Origin: an uncultured Chlamydia sp.
Lineage (GTDB): Bacteria > Chlamydiota > Chlamydiia > Chlamydiales > Simkaniaceae
Assembly (NCBI GenBank): GCA_946127115.1
Contig: CAMGYI010000001.1
Location: 1,173,288 to 1,237,287, forward strand
Length of the DNA: 64,000 bases
Direction of reading: 5' to 3'
Both the position numbers and the translations under genes were made by a program. How positions within the stretch are numbered: position 1 is the first letter of the stretch; every line of letters begins with the position of its first letter. The notes below the pieces were generated by a model, which did not search any database, was not told the origin of the DNA, and was given only the letters and a program-made list of their open reading frames with translations. Below are positions 17,862 through 27,139 of this stretch, in pieces.

Positions 17862-18532
17862 TGAAAGAATCTAAATCGAATTGGTCCTGTGTCACAGAAG
17901 AACTCATGCAAAAAGTTCCTGAAATCGACCTGGGACGGTATGCTTCGTTTTGGTTCCATAAAACCCCAAGACGGGTTTTGCATTGCATGTCATACTATAA
18001 ATTTGCTTCCAAGCTCATTGGAGAAGGCAGACGGGTTCTGGATATCGGTTGCAACGAAGGTCTTGGAACCTTCCTAATCGGTAAGGAATGCGGATTTGCA
18101 AAAGGGATCGACTTTGATGACAATGCAATCGTCCAGGCGCAAAAAAATTTCAAAGAACCTTTTGTAGAATTTGAAACGGGTGACTTTTTGAAAAGTGAAG
18201 GCACGGGCAATTGGGATGCAGTTGTTAATTTCGATGTGATTGAGCATATCCTTCCAGAACATGCGCATGACTTTTTAGGAGGAATTGCTAACCAATTAAC
18301 CCCTGAAGGGCTCTGTGTCATTGGAACCCCGAGCAAGATTTCTCAAGATTTTGCCTCTGAAGTTTCTAAAAAAGGTCACATCAACATTTATTCCCATGAA
18401 AGATTAGAAGCAGAGATGCGAGAGCATTTCGAGTTTGTCTTTATGTTTGCTGCCAATGATGAAATTGTCCATACCGGACACCTTCCTCTTGCCCATTATT
18501 TTATTACGGTTGGGTGTAAGAAAAAATCATGA
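17861..18532 (+). CDS. SAM-dependent methyltransferase, paralogue 2
   Basis: Class I methyltransferase of 223 residues with motif I 'VLDIGCNEGLG', 'GIDFDDNAI' and 'VVNFDVIEHILPE'. It matches the gene at 16376 in length, motif spacing and C-terminal 'HTGHLPLAHYF', so the two arose by duplication around the dioxygenase gene or were acquired as a unit. The start ATG shares one base with the previous stop (TAATG), and the end overlaps the dehydrogenase start by four bases. Acceptor unknown. Confidence 0.8.
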   Translation: MKESKSNWSCVTEELMQKVPEIDLGRYASFWFHKTPRRVLHCMSYYKFASKLIGEGRRVLDIGCNEGLGTFLIGKECGFAKGIDFDDNAIVQAQKNFKEPFVEFETGDFLKSEGTGNWDAVVNFDVIEHILPEHAHDFLGGIANQLTPEGLCVIGTPSKISQDFASEVSKKGHINIYSHERLEAEMREHFEFVFMFAANDEIVHTGHLPLAHYFITVGCKKKS

Positions 18533-19566
18533 AGTCCCGTGCTGCCGTTTTAACAGAATGTGGGGCCCCTCTTGAGCTTATGGAACTCGAAATTCCAAAG
18601 TTGCAAGAAGGCCAGGTTCTTGTCCAAATAAAATACAGTGGAATTTGCCGTACACAACTCAATGAAATCAAAGGGCTGAAAGGTCCCGACAGATTTTTAC
18701 CTCATACACTTGGACACGAAGGGGCGGGGGTCGTTGTTGATGTGGGACCCAATATTACAAAAGTAAAAATAGCTGACCCAGTTATTCTGACATGGATTAA
18801 GGGAGATGGAATTGATGCTAAAGGAACTGTCTACCGATGTGGCGACCTGAAGGTGAATTCTGGGCCTATCAGTACTTTTTTAGAATACGCAGTGATTGCC
18901 GAAAACCGCCTTATTCCCATTCCTTCAGATATTCCCCTGAAGGAAGCTTCTCTATTTGGATGTGCAATCCCCACAGGAGCGGGGATCATTTATAATGAAT
19001 TGACCCTTACTCCAGACTCCGTTATTGCCCTCTTTGGACTTGGTGGGATTGGTCTCAGTGCTCTCATTGCAGCAACTACAAAAAAAGCCAAAAAGATTAT
19101 CGCAATCGATTTAGAACCTTCAAAACTCACCCTAGCAAGAGAGCTTGGAGCAACTCATACTCTGCTTTATAATCCAGATAATCTCCTTCCCTCCCTTGAC
19201 TCAATCACCAATGGGGAAGGAGTCGATTTTGCAGTTGAAGCTGTTGGTAAAAAAGAGGTAATGGAGTTTGCTTTTAAAGCAGTGAAAGACCAAACAGGGC
19301 TCTGTGTCCTTGCAGGAAATGTTCCCAAACATACCAAGATCGAATGTGATCCTTTTGATTTTATTAGGGGTAAAAAACTTATTGGAACCTGGGGAGGAAA
19401 AGTTAAGCCTGATCAAGACATCCCCTTTTTTCTAAGATCGTTCTACCCTGACAATAAGAAACTTGGTCGTTTGATTTCTCATGAGGCCCCCTTAAATGAG
19501 ATCAATGCCCTTGTCTCTCTACTAGATAGTGGCCAGGCCGCTCGAACCCTCGTCACTTTTAACTGA
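18529..19566 (+). CDS. Zinc-type medium-chain alcohol/polyol dehydrogenase
   Basis: MDR dehydrogenase of 345 residues. The catalytic zinc ligands Cys40 and His63-Glu64 are in 'GICRTQ' and 'LGHEGAG'. The cofactor motif is 'GLGGIG'. The four-cysteine structural zinc loop found in many family members is missing; only one Cys is seen in that stretch. The family oxidises alcohol groups of sugars and polyols with NAD(P). Together with the PhyH oxygenase and the methyltransferases it probably oxidises a hydroxyl in a modified sugar. Start and stop overlap both neighbours (ATGA and TGATG). Confidence 0.8.
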   Translation: MKSRAAVLTECGAPLELMELEIPKLQEGQVLVQIKYSGICRTQLNEIKGLKGPDRFLPHTLGHEGAGVVVDVGPNITKVKIADPVILTWIKGDGIDAKGTVYRCGDLKVNSGPISTFLEYAVIAENRLIPIPSDIPLKEASLFGCAIPTGAGIIYNELTLTPDSVIALFGLGGIGLSALIAATTKKAKKIIAIDLEPSKLTLARELGATHTLLYNPDNLLPSLDSITNGEGVDFAVEAVGKKEVMEFAFKAVKDQTGLCVLAGNVPKHTKIECDPFDFIRGKKLIGTWGGKVKPDQDIPFFLRSFYPDNKKLGRLISHEAPLNEINALVSLLDSGQAARTLVTFN

Positions 19567-20483
19567 TGGCACTTTCTGTTATACTTCCCAATTTCAACCA
19601 TAGTCACTATTTGCCCGCAGCGCTTGAAGCTATTCTCTCTCAATCATTCCTCCCAGATGAAGTCCTCATCATTGATGATGCCTCGACTGATAAAAGTGTT
19701 CCCTTGATCAAAGAGTGGCAACAAAAACATCCTCAAATTAAATTTCTTCAAAATGAAACAAACCAAGGCCCAGTTCCCACCATTAACCGTGGTATCCAAG
19801 AGGCGCAATCTGAACTACTGGCATTTTGTTCTGCCGATGACTTTATCCTCCCTGGATTCTTCGAAAAAACCACATCTTTTCTCAAACAGCACCCAGAAGT
19901 AGGAATATGCACAGGTAAAACCTGTCACTTTAAGGATAATGCCCCCCATTTTCTTGTTCCTGACCGGATGCCTCTAGGAAACTCTCCCCAGATTTTTACA
20001 AAAGAGAGGCTTCCTAAAATCTTTAGAAAAACCACGTTTTTTATCCATTCAAACTGCGCCATCTATCGAAAGAAACACATTGTCGCATTTGGAGGATTGA
20101 ACCCTAAGCTAAAAAGTTTCAGCGACTGGTACCTCAACTGCCTTATAGCGTTGCATCACGGCGTCGGCTACATCCCTTCTCCTTTTGGAGCCTTCCGCCT
20201 TTCAGAGAAATCCTATGCAAATACTCTAAAGACATCAAGGCATCAAGAGAAAATGTTTCATGCCCTTTTAAGCGATATTAAGGAAAGAGGTCTGGAAAGT
20301 CTTTTCAAATCAACAGGTCTCCTCTCCCATGGAGGAATCCGTCTTGTCCTCTTCCTTGCAAAACACAAAGAGTACCGCTACTATTTCCCTCGTGCCTTTT
20401 TCAAAAAATGTCACTTTCATTTGAATAAGCTGCTCAAAGAGGAGAATCCTCTAACAATTGAAGATCTTGATAATATTTCATAA
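19566..20483 (+). CDS. Glycosyltransferase family 2
   Basis: GT2 glycosyltransferase of 305 residues. The N-terminal 'SVILPNFNHSHYL', 'EVLIIDDASTD' (first acidic motif), 'GPVPTINRG' and 'CSADDFILPG' (DxD-type metal site) are typical of the family. It transfers a sugar from a nucleotide donor to a lipid-linked or protein acceptor in the cytoplasm. It is the last gene of the second operon. Its 3' end runs 50 bases into the 3' end of uvrB on the other strand. Confidence 0.85.
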   Translation: MALSVILPNFNHSHYLPAALEAILSQSFLPDEVLIIDDASTDKSVPLIKEWQQKHPQIKFLQNETNQGPVPTINRGIQEAQSELLAFCSADDFILPGFFEKTTSFLKQHPEVGICTGKTCHFKDNAPHFLVPDRMPLGNSPQIFTKERLPKIFRKTTFFIHSNCAIYRKKHIVAFGGLNPKLKSFSDWYLNCLIALHHGVGYIPSPFGAFRLSEKSYANTLKTSRHQEKMFHALLSDIKERGLESLFKSTGLLSHGGIRLVLFLAKHKEYRYYFPRAFFKKCHFHLNKLLKEENPLTIEDLDNIS

Positions 20484-22428
20484 GATCACGGAAGCGAGAT
20501 GCATCTTCAAAACGGAGCTCTTTTGCAGCAAGCTTCATTTCCTTTTCACACTCTTTCACCCGCTCAAGGATTTCTTTTGGGGGTATAGAAATAGCAGCAT
20601 CTTTTTCTTTTTTTTCCGCCGCTTTACATTCGTGGAATGCTTGTGCTAAATCTTCCGAAAAACCTTTGCATATCGTTTTTGGAGTGATGCCATGCCTCTG
20701 ATTATGCTCAGCCTGAATCTTCCGACGATCTGTGGTAGTCTGAATCGTATTCTTGATTGATTTGGTCTCTTTATCAGCATACATGATGACCCGCCCCTCA
20801 ATATTACGGGCTGCTCGCCCGCAGGTTTGGGTAAGCGCTGTTTCACTCCGCAGAAATCCTTCCTTATCAGCGTCTAATATTGCCACCAAAGTAACTTCAG
20901 GGATGTCCAATCCTTCCCTAAGTAGGTTAATCCCCACAAGCACATCAAATGCTCCCTTCCGCAGATCTTTAACAATTTCCACTCGTTCTAAGGTGTCAAT
21001 ATCAGAATGTAGGTATTTCGCTTTTACTCCAATCTCTTGTAGATATTTGGAAAGATCTTCCGAAAGTTTTTTTGTGAGCGTTGTGACAAGAACCCGCCCC
21101 CCTTTGCTTGTTTCAATACGGATCTTTTCAAGACAATCATCAACCTGGTTTGTCGCAGATCTCACTTCAATCACAGGATCAAGAAGACCCGTGGGACGAA
21201 TAATTTGCTGAACCACATCCCCTTTGGCTTCGTTTACCTCCCAAGGTCCCGGCGTTGCCGATACATACACAACTTGATGAATATGATTATAAAATTCTTC
21301 AAATTTCAATGGACGGTTGTCATAAGCTGAAGGCAATCGGAATCCAAAATCTACTAAAGATTGCTTCCTTGCTCGATCCCCATTATGCATTGCATGGATT
21401 TGTGGAAGGGTTTGGTGTGACTCATCAACAAAAACTAAATAGTCGCTAGGAAAGTAGTCCAAAAGACATGAGGGAGGCTCGCCAGGGTTTCTTGCTCCAA
21501 AATGGCGAGAATAGTTCTCGACTCCCTTGCAATACCCAATTTCTTTAATCATTTCGAGATCATATCTCGTCCTCTGTTCAATCCGTTGCTGTTCAACAAG
21601 TAGGTTTTCCTTGCGAAAATGATCACTCCTTTCTTTCAGTTCCTTCTTAATTGTGACCATCGCGTTAAGTCGTGCTTCTTCAGGGGTGACATGGTGGGAA
21701 CCTGGATAGATTGAAAGTCCTTTTACCCTCTCCTTGACTTTCCCAGTTAGTGGGTCAATCTCACTAATTCTCTCAATCTCATCTTCAAAAAACTCAACGC
21801 GATACCCCAAATCATCTTCATAGGCAGGAACAATTTCTAGAATATCTCCTCTCACTCGAAAATGAGAGCGCGTGAGCTCAAAATCATTTCTTGTATACTG
21901 CAGCTCAATGAGATGCAGCAAAACGTCATCACGCCGATAGCTCTCTCCTACATTTAGCGCTAGCTTCATTTCACGAAAGTACTCAGGCATTCCGAGTCCA
22001 TAGATGCACGATACCGAGGAGACAATAATGACATCTTCCCTTTCAAGCAAAGAACACGTTGCTCTCAACCGCAACTTTTCTATCCGATCGTTAATCGATA
22101 AATCCTTTTCGATATAGGTATCTGTCCTTGGAACATATGCCTCTGGTTGATAATAGTCGTAATAGGAGACAAAATATTCCACAGCATTGTTCGGAAATAG
22201 CGCATTAAACTCTTGGTAGAGTTGCGCTGCAAGTGTTTTATTATGTGCCAAAATTAATGTCGGTTTCTGCACATTTGCTATGACATTTGCCATGGTAAAG
22301 GTTTTTCCAGACCCCGTAATTCCAAGCAAAACCTGAGACCTCTTGCTCAGGTTAATCCCCTTAGTGAGTCTTTCAATTGCTTCGGGTTGATCCCCTTGAG
22401 GGTCAAAGTTAGAAACCAGCTTAAACAT
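20434..22428 (-). CDS. uvrB: Excinuclease ABC subunit B
   Basis: UvrB of 664 residues, the normal length. UvrB checks damaged DNA within the UvrABC nucleotide excision repair system. Walker A is 'GITGSGKT' near residue 38. The beta-hairpin carries 'YYDYYQPEAY'. Helicase motifs include 'LVGINLLREGLDIPE' and 'QTCGRAARN'. The C-terminal UVR domain (about 620-660) binds UvrC. The start overlaps the end of the upstream permease gene by 8 bases, so the two form a transcript. The C-terminal codons overlap the glycosyltransferase gene on the plus strand. Confidence 0.97.
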   Translation of the reverse strand: MFKLVSNFDPQGDQPEAIERLTKGINLSKRSQVLLGITGSGKTFTMANVIANVQKPTLILAHNKTLAAQLYQEFNALFPNNAVEYFVSYYDYYQPEAYVPRTDTYIEKDLSINDRIEKLRLRATCSLLEREDVIIVSSVSCIYGLGMPEYFREMKLALNVGESYRRDDVLLHLIELQYTRNDFELTRSHFRVRGDILEIVPAYEDDLGYRVEFFEDEIERISEIDPLTGKVKERVKGLSIYPGSHHVTPEEARLNAMVTIKKELKERSDHFRKENLLVEQQRIEQRTRYDLEMIKEIGYCKGVENYSRHFGARNPGEPPSCLLDYFPSDYLVFVDESHQTLPQIHAMHNGDRARKQSLVDFGFRLPSAYDNRPLKFEEFYNHIHQVVYVSATPGPWEVNEAKGDVVQQIIRPTGLLDPVIEVRSATNQVDDCLEKIRIETSKGGRVLVTTLTKKLSEDLSKYLQEIGVKAKYLHSDIDTLERVEIVKDLRKGAFDVLVGINLLREGLDIPEVTLVAILDADKEGFLRSETALTQTCGRAARNIEGRVIMYADKETKSIKNTIQTTTDRRKIQAEHNQRHGITPKTICKGFSEDLAQAFHECKAAEKKEKDAAISIPPKEILERVKECEKEMKLAAKELRFEDASRFRDLMKYYQDLQLLEDSPL

Positions 22429-23641
22429 AACCGAGATACTTAGAAATTAAAGGCTTGAAAACGCCTAATTGCGCCAATACATCAACTACCACAATAAAGA
22501 CCGCAAAAAGAATGATAAACAAGAGGAGAATACGCCCCCAAACTGTGGAATAAAATCGTGGTTTTCTCAGTTTCCATGCCATCATTGCAGGGAGAAAAAT
22601 GAGGAGAACAGCAACAAATGCACCGGCATATTCTAAGGCGACAAAGAAGCCACGTTGATAAGCAAAAACAAAAATTAATGGAGGAACAAACGTCAAAAGG
22701 CATGCGACCAAGCGACCTTCCCAACTCTTCTTAATCTTAAAACCATCGGTTAGAAAGTCAGACAGGCTTAATGTCACCCCTAAAAATGAGGTCACAATAG
22801 CAAAGAATGAGAAGAAGTGCGCCCCAATCCTAATCCAATTGTTTGCAACGATTTGTATCAGAGGGTTAGTTGCAGATACACCATGTTTCCATGCATGAAC
22901 GAGTCCACTTTCTCCACTCAAAGGAACAATTCCTAAAATAAATACTAGCCAAAGCAAATAAATAACAAGTGGGAGCAAACTTCCCACAACAAGAATCCAC
23001 CGCAGCTTTTTCTTATCGTGATTCATGTAAGTCGTTAAACTAGGTATGATAATATGGTACCCAAAAGACGTAATCACAACAGGGAAAACCATGAATGTTG
23101 GATTCCAGTCCACATGAGCAAGTAGAGCCCCATCAATATGTTCTGGCAAAAAAACTACAAGCAACAGATACGATACACAAAGCCCCAACATTAATATCCG
23201 GTTGATTACATCAACACCTAGCGTGCCTAAGTAAACGGAAAAACCAAAAATCAAGGGAAGGCAAAATGGACCTAGCCAATGTGGCAGGGTATAGCCTGTC
23301 ACATACTGAATTGCCAATACAAACAAAGGACTACTCGCAGAAATATAGGCCGCAGTGAGTGAGTAGAGCAGCAATAGATAAACGATCCAGCTGAGTCCCT
23401 TGCCCCAGCTACCTAGAGTTTTATGAACCATAGAAATCAGATTAGGCTCTCCTTCCACGGCAAAATTGGCGTCGAGAAAAAAGAAAGCCGTTGCAAGCAT
23501 TACTCCCCAGCAAAAGAGAAATATAGCAATAGAAGGCACAAATCCAACAAAAGAACTCATAACTGGAAGGGCAAGCATACCCGCACCAATCGTAGTTCCC
23601 GCTACAAGTAAAATCCCGCCTATATAGTGGTTGATTTTCAT
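22421..23641 (-). CDS. tyrP: Aromatic amino acid permease (TyrP-like)
   Basis: Membrane protein of 406 residues with about 11 hydrophobic segments. The N-terminal 'GGILLVAGTTIGAGMLALP' is the signature of the hydroxy/aromatic amino acid permease family (TyrP, Mtr, TdcC). TyrP takes up tyrosine by proton symport. Chlamydia species also carry tyrP genes, often in two copies, and this window has two, separated by about 0.5 kb. The start at 23641 has a weak upstream purine run. It is co-transcribed with uvrB. The true substrate could also be tryptophan. Confidence 0.85.
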   Translation of the reverse strand: MKINHYIGGILLVAGTTIGAGMLALPVMSSFVGFVPSIAIFLFCWGVMLATAFFFLDANFAVEGEPNLISMVHKTLGSWGKGLSWIVYLLLLYSLTAAYISASSPLFVLAIQYVTGYTLPHWLGPFCLPLIFGFSVYLGTLGVDVINRILMLGLCVSYLLLVVFLPEHIDGALLAHVDWNPTFMVFPVVITSFGYHIIIPSLTTYMNHDKKKLRWILVVGSLLPLVIYLLWLVFILGIVPLSGESGLVHAWKHGVSATNPLIQIVANNWIRIGAHFFSFFAIVTSFLGVTLSLSDFLTDGFKIKKSWEGRLVACLLTFVPPLIFVFAYQRGFFVALEYAGAFVAVLLIFLPAMMAWKLRKPRFYSTVWGRILLLFIILFAVFIVVVDVLAQLGVFKPLISKYLGYV

Positions 23642-24175
23642 CTCACTCTCCTATTTCTAGACAAGGTTACCATTGATGATCTTTTCAGATCAATCATACC
23701 CTAGATAGTATCGTCATGAAATTCTTAATAAATTAACACAGGCCTAAACTTCTCTATCCCCGCGGCAAGCAGCAGGGTATTTCGAGAATTTTTCCTTTGA
23801 ATCGACTGTGTTGTGGAAGCTAATGCATCATAATCTACCCTCGTGGCAAATCACAAGGGAAAGCGCAAATTTTAAAGTGGAGAACTTGTGATGAGAATCA
23901 TTTTCTGGAGATGAGATGTAATTTGGTCTGACATTATACCCACTTGATTTCAAATTACGGGTTGATGATACAAAATTTTTGTGTGAGCAAACTAGATAAT
24001 TCAGATTGGTATGGCCCGATTTTCTCAAAAAATTCAAATATAGCAGTTCTAAACAAAGCAAATTATTTCATAATATGTAAATGAGCACTTATCTCTGCTA
24101 ACAAGTTTTTGCTCTGCAGAGATAAATCGTTACTTGGGTTTTAACGGTCATAAGGTATTAGCACTCCCCTTTTTC
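23642..24175. other. Gap between the two permease genes
   Basis: 534 bases without a convincing gene. It contains the diverged repeat copy at 23729-23862. Next comes A/T-rich sequence (23870-24080) whose minus strand is open for about 77 codons but lacks a ribosome site and family features. The right part is just downstream of the second permease and shows no clear terminator. Confidence 0.4.
23729..23862 (+). repeat. Dispersed repeat, long copy B
   Basis: About 134 bases matching the copy at 16176-16312 in the same orientation, with roughly four of five bases shared in the aligned blocks by eye. It keeps CTCTATCCCCGCGGCAAGC, TTCGAGAATTTTTCCTTTGAATCGACTGTGTTGTGGAAGCTAAT (read as several blocks) and the final CCCTCGTGGCAAATCACAAGGG. 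The terminal inverted repeat is imperfect here, so this copy is older. It lies upstream of the first permease and may affect its transcription. Confidence 0.55.
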
Positions 24176-25390
24176 CTAGGGTTTAGGGAAGAGATGGAAG
24201 TGGAGCATGTTGGTGAATTGGTCGAGGAAGATAAGGGTGGCAATAAGGAGGATAAGAATGAGAAGAAAGCGGCCGCCAGGAACACGATCTTTAAGAAGAT
24301 GCTTTTGTTGATAACGACCAATCCAAGCCATGAGAGCGGGAAAGATTCCAAAGAGAACCACAGCACAGATACCACCGGCAAAATTGAGAGCTTTGAAAAA
24401 GAGGTCCGGGAAGAAAAGAGAGAATAGGAGAGGAGGAATGAGGGCAAGAAGACACATCCCAATATTTTCGCGCTCTTTATGTTTGATTTTGAAGCCATCG
24501 CTAAGAAAATTGGTGAGGCTGAGAGCTTGCGCAAGGAATGAGGTAAGGATCGCAAAGAACGCTAAGCTTTGTGCTATATAACCAATGAAATGGGAGCCTA
24601 AATAAGTGCGTATGGCTTGAGCAGCATCGATATCAATGTTAAAACTATGGAGGATTTCATTGAACGGAAGGATGCCAAGAGCAACAACTTCCCAGATGAG
24701 GTAAATAAAAAAGGTAAAGAGGGATCCTGCGTAAATCGACTTACGCACTCTCTTCCGATCCATATCCATATATTTCATAAGAACAGAAATCATATTGTGG
24801 AATCCAAAGGAAATAATAAGGATAGGGAAAGTATAAAGAGCGTACTTTGGTTCCCAGTGAAGAAGGAGGCGAGGAACAATAAATTGAACACCAAAAAAGA
24901 CAAGGAGAACAAAGGATAAAATCTTCCCAATCATGAGATAGCGATTGACATGGTCAACTGATTTAGTTCCAAGATAAACGACCCATCCAAAAATGATAAC
25001 AAAGAAGAGAGATCCGGCCCAATTGGGAAGTGACAACTTAAGAGCATTGCTCATAAAGAGCGAAAAGTGATTACCGCTAGCCGAGATGTAAGCCACTAGA
25101 AGTGCATAAAACAGAAATAGATAAAGGAACCAACATAGAATTTTCCCTATCGGCCCTAAGGTTTTCTCAACCATTGAGATAAGATTAACTGGTTTTTTAA
25201 ACCATCCCATGATCTCCACCATAAGGATCGCCGTCGTGAACATGAAAGCCCAAGCAATAAAGAACATGAGAAACGAAGGGAAAAAACCTGGAATTCCAGT
25301 AAGAATGGGAAGCCCCAGCATTCCTGCACCGATGCAACTACCCGTGATCAGAAGAGTCCCTCCAAAGACGCTTCCTTTCTGTTTTCCCAC
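24176..25390 (-). CDS. tyrP: Aromatic amino acid permease, second TyrP-like copy
   Basis: Permease of 404 residues with the family signature 'GGTLLITGSCIGAGMLGLP' at the N-terminus and about 11 hydrophobic segments. It is a paralogue of the permease at 22421 but clearly diverged. The start at 25390 shares one base with the thyX stop, so it is translated from the thyX transcript, whereas the other copy is in an operon with uvrB. Tandem tyrP genes are also seen in Chlamydia. Confidence 0.85.
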   Translation of the reverse strand: MGKQKGSVFGGTLLITGSCIGAGMLGLPILTGIPGFFPSFLMFFIAWAFMFTTAILMVEIMGWFKKPVNLISMVEKTLGPIGKILCWFLYLFLFYALLVAYISASGNHFSLFMSNALKLSLPNWAGSLFFVIIFGWVVYLGTKSVDHVNRYLMIGKILSFVLLVFFGVQFIVPRLLLHWEPKYALYTFPILIISFGFHNMISVLMKYMDMDRKRVRKSIYAGSLFTFFIYLIWEVVALGILPFNEILHSFNIDIDAAQAIRTYLGSHFIGYIAQSLAFFAILTSFLAQALSLTNFLSDGFKIKHKERENIGMCLLALIPPLLFSLFFPDLFFKALNFAGGICAVVLFGIFPALMAWIGRYQQKHLLKDRVPGGRFLLILILLIATLIFLDQFTNMLHFHLFPKP

Positions 25391-27045
25391 TATGTAGACT
25401 TCATTTTTTCTACGGTGCGGATCTCATGACCTAAGCGGCCCAACTCATATCCTTCGTAGTCAACAAACTTAAAAAAACGTTCGAATTCAGGAAATGTGTG
25501 CGAAACTTGCTTTGCCATTTCCTGAGCAACATAACGGTACATGGGGTGCCCTGCAGGAGAGGATCTGAGTTCACACATCCACTGCAAAGCGCGCAAGTTA
25601 ATATGAAAATACCAATGGATGTTGTAGGCCATTGGAACAGCGTATTGTGCTTCTTCAGGAAGTTCACCAGAAATCTCATCATAAACTTCTTTTGCTCTTT
25701 TCATCGCTTCTCGATAGTCTTTTTCCATCTCAGTATCGAGGATCTCTTTAGGAACATAATAGCCATGATTACAGGTAAGGAGTTGCCTTTCCTGGGTAAG
25801 CATGCGGTGACGCTGAAGATCGCGATAGATTCCATAGTCAGCAACAATCTCAAACGTAAACTCAGCATGTTCTAAAGCCCGGGGGGATTTATGGCGACGG
25901 TTTTGTCTAAAAGCAGAAGCGGCTTCAAAAATTCGAGACAGATCATCTTTTGAAAGCTTCTTGCACATCTCTTGCAACTCCATCAGGCCGCAGTCAGACT
26001 GATTAAATAGCAGCGCCGCAACAACCTTAATAGGGCTCTCCTGATCAAAATTTACAAGACGAACCATTGGCTGATTTAAGGGCTGGATCGAACCGGTATA
26101 CTGGTCCCTCATCATGGCAATTTCGGCATTCATTTTTTCATGAAACTCAGCATACGCATTTTGGTGCTTGTGGCTCAGATCAGCTCTCCGGACAAAGGAA
26201 GGGATCACCTTTGAAAGTTCTTGATGAGAAGCTCTAGCAACTTCTTGAAGTTCAGTCAAGTTATGGCAGTTGAGCTTTTGAATGAGCGTTTCGAAAAAAC
26301 GCCCATTTCCATAAACACCCATATTCGTCAAAGCACTTGCTGGAAGGAGCCCTCTCAAACAATCAAGTACCTTAGCTCTTAAGGCCGCAGTATACGCCAC
26401 CTTAGAAATATCGTGCTCTTTAGGAAATTCTTTTTCCATTTGCTCCGTTAATGGAGGGATCAGTTTTCCATAGGTTTCAAAGAGATGATTACACATGTCA
26501 ACGTAGTGGTCACGATAGGCAGAAGTCATCAGAATAGGTTCCCGATAAAATAGATACTCCCCTTCATACTTCTGATCAAAGTAGATGTAACGTGTTGATT
26601 TCTCTAGAGGAGACCCACCAAGTCGAGAGTCTTCAATAATCTTCGCAGCAATCATCGAAACATTCTCAATAGCAAGATGGGCTCCTCCAAGCTCTCCGAT
26701 AGAGTCATCCCCGTACCCATCAAGAATGCGGTCGTAGAAGTTTTGTGCTTTCTTAATCGCAATGCTTTGATCTTCGAGTTCACTGTCAGGTTTATCCTCT
26801 TTCTGGCCTGAAATGGTCGAAAACTCCGTCTCTTCGTTCAAAATGAATTCTTTTAGTAGAAGAGAACGCAGGCCTAAGCTTGATCTTGAGTATCGAGAAA
26901 AAAGAGCCCCTTTAATAACCTCTGGGAGGTTACGGAGGCAAAAGACATGACTAGATGTACTCGTCACATATCTTCTAATGATTTTCAGTTGCGATTCACT
27001 AAATTCTTCGTAATCATTCAACATGCGGGAGCTCCAAGGTTGCAT
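25390..27045 (-). CDS. thyX: Flavin-dependent thymidylate synthase, double-length chlamydial type
   Basis: Protein of 551 residues, about twice the usual ThyX length (220-250). The C-terminal half has 'RHRMLTQERQLL', which matches the ThyX motif RHRxxSxNExS in position but not exactly. The N-terminal half has 'EKSTRYIYF', resembling the end of the same motif, so each half seems to hold one ThyX domain. ThyX makes dTMP from dUMP using FAD and methylene-tetrahydrofolate. Chlamydia trachomatis CT632 is of the same long type and also lies beside hemB. An alternative start is Met8. Divergent from lhgO, with a shared 94-base promoter region. Confidence 0.85.
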   Translation of the reverse strand: MQPWSSRMLNDYEEFSESQLKIIRRYVTSTSSHVFCLRNLPEVIKGALFSRYSRSSLGLRSLLLKEFILNEETEFSTISGQKEDKPDSELEDQSIAIKKAQNFYDRILDGYGDDSIGELGGAHLAIENVSMIAAKIIEDSRLGGSPLEKSTRYIYFDQKYEGEYLFYREPILMTSAYRDHYVDMCNHLFETYGKLIPPLTEQMEKEFPKEHDISKVAYTAALRAKVLDCLRGLLPASALTNMGVYGNGRFFETLIQKLNCHNLTELQEVARASHQELSKVIPSFVRRADLSHKHQNAYAEFHEKMNAEIAMMRDQYTGSIQPLNQPMVRLVNFDQESPIKVVAALLFNQSDCGLMELQEMCKKLSKDDLSRIFEAASAFRQNRRHKSPRALEHAEFTFEIVADYGIYRDLQRHRMLTQERQLLTCNHGYYVPKEILDTEMEKDYREAMKRAKEVYDEISGELPEEAQYAVPMAYNIHWYFHINLRALQWMCELRSSPAGHPMYRYVAQEMAKQVSHTFPEFERFFKFVDYEGYELGRLGHEIRTVEKMKST

Positions 27046-27139
27046 GTATCCAAAAGAAAAGAGTCTATCTTTTTCTCCTTTTTTTGGTAACCTTTTTCAA
27101 AACCCACATTTCGCACCAGCGGTGCTAAGGTGAAAAAAT

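Noticed and set aside
24134..24427. Lys/Glu-rich plus-strand frame
   Set aside because: It is antisense to the second TyrP-like permease; the charged composition is what antisense of a hydrophobic protein gives.
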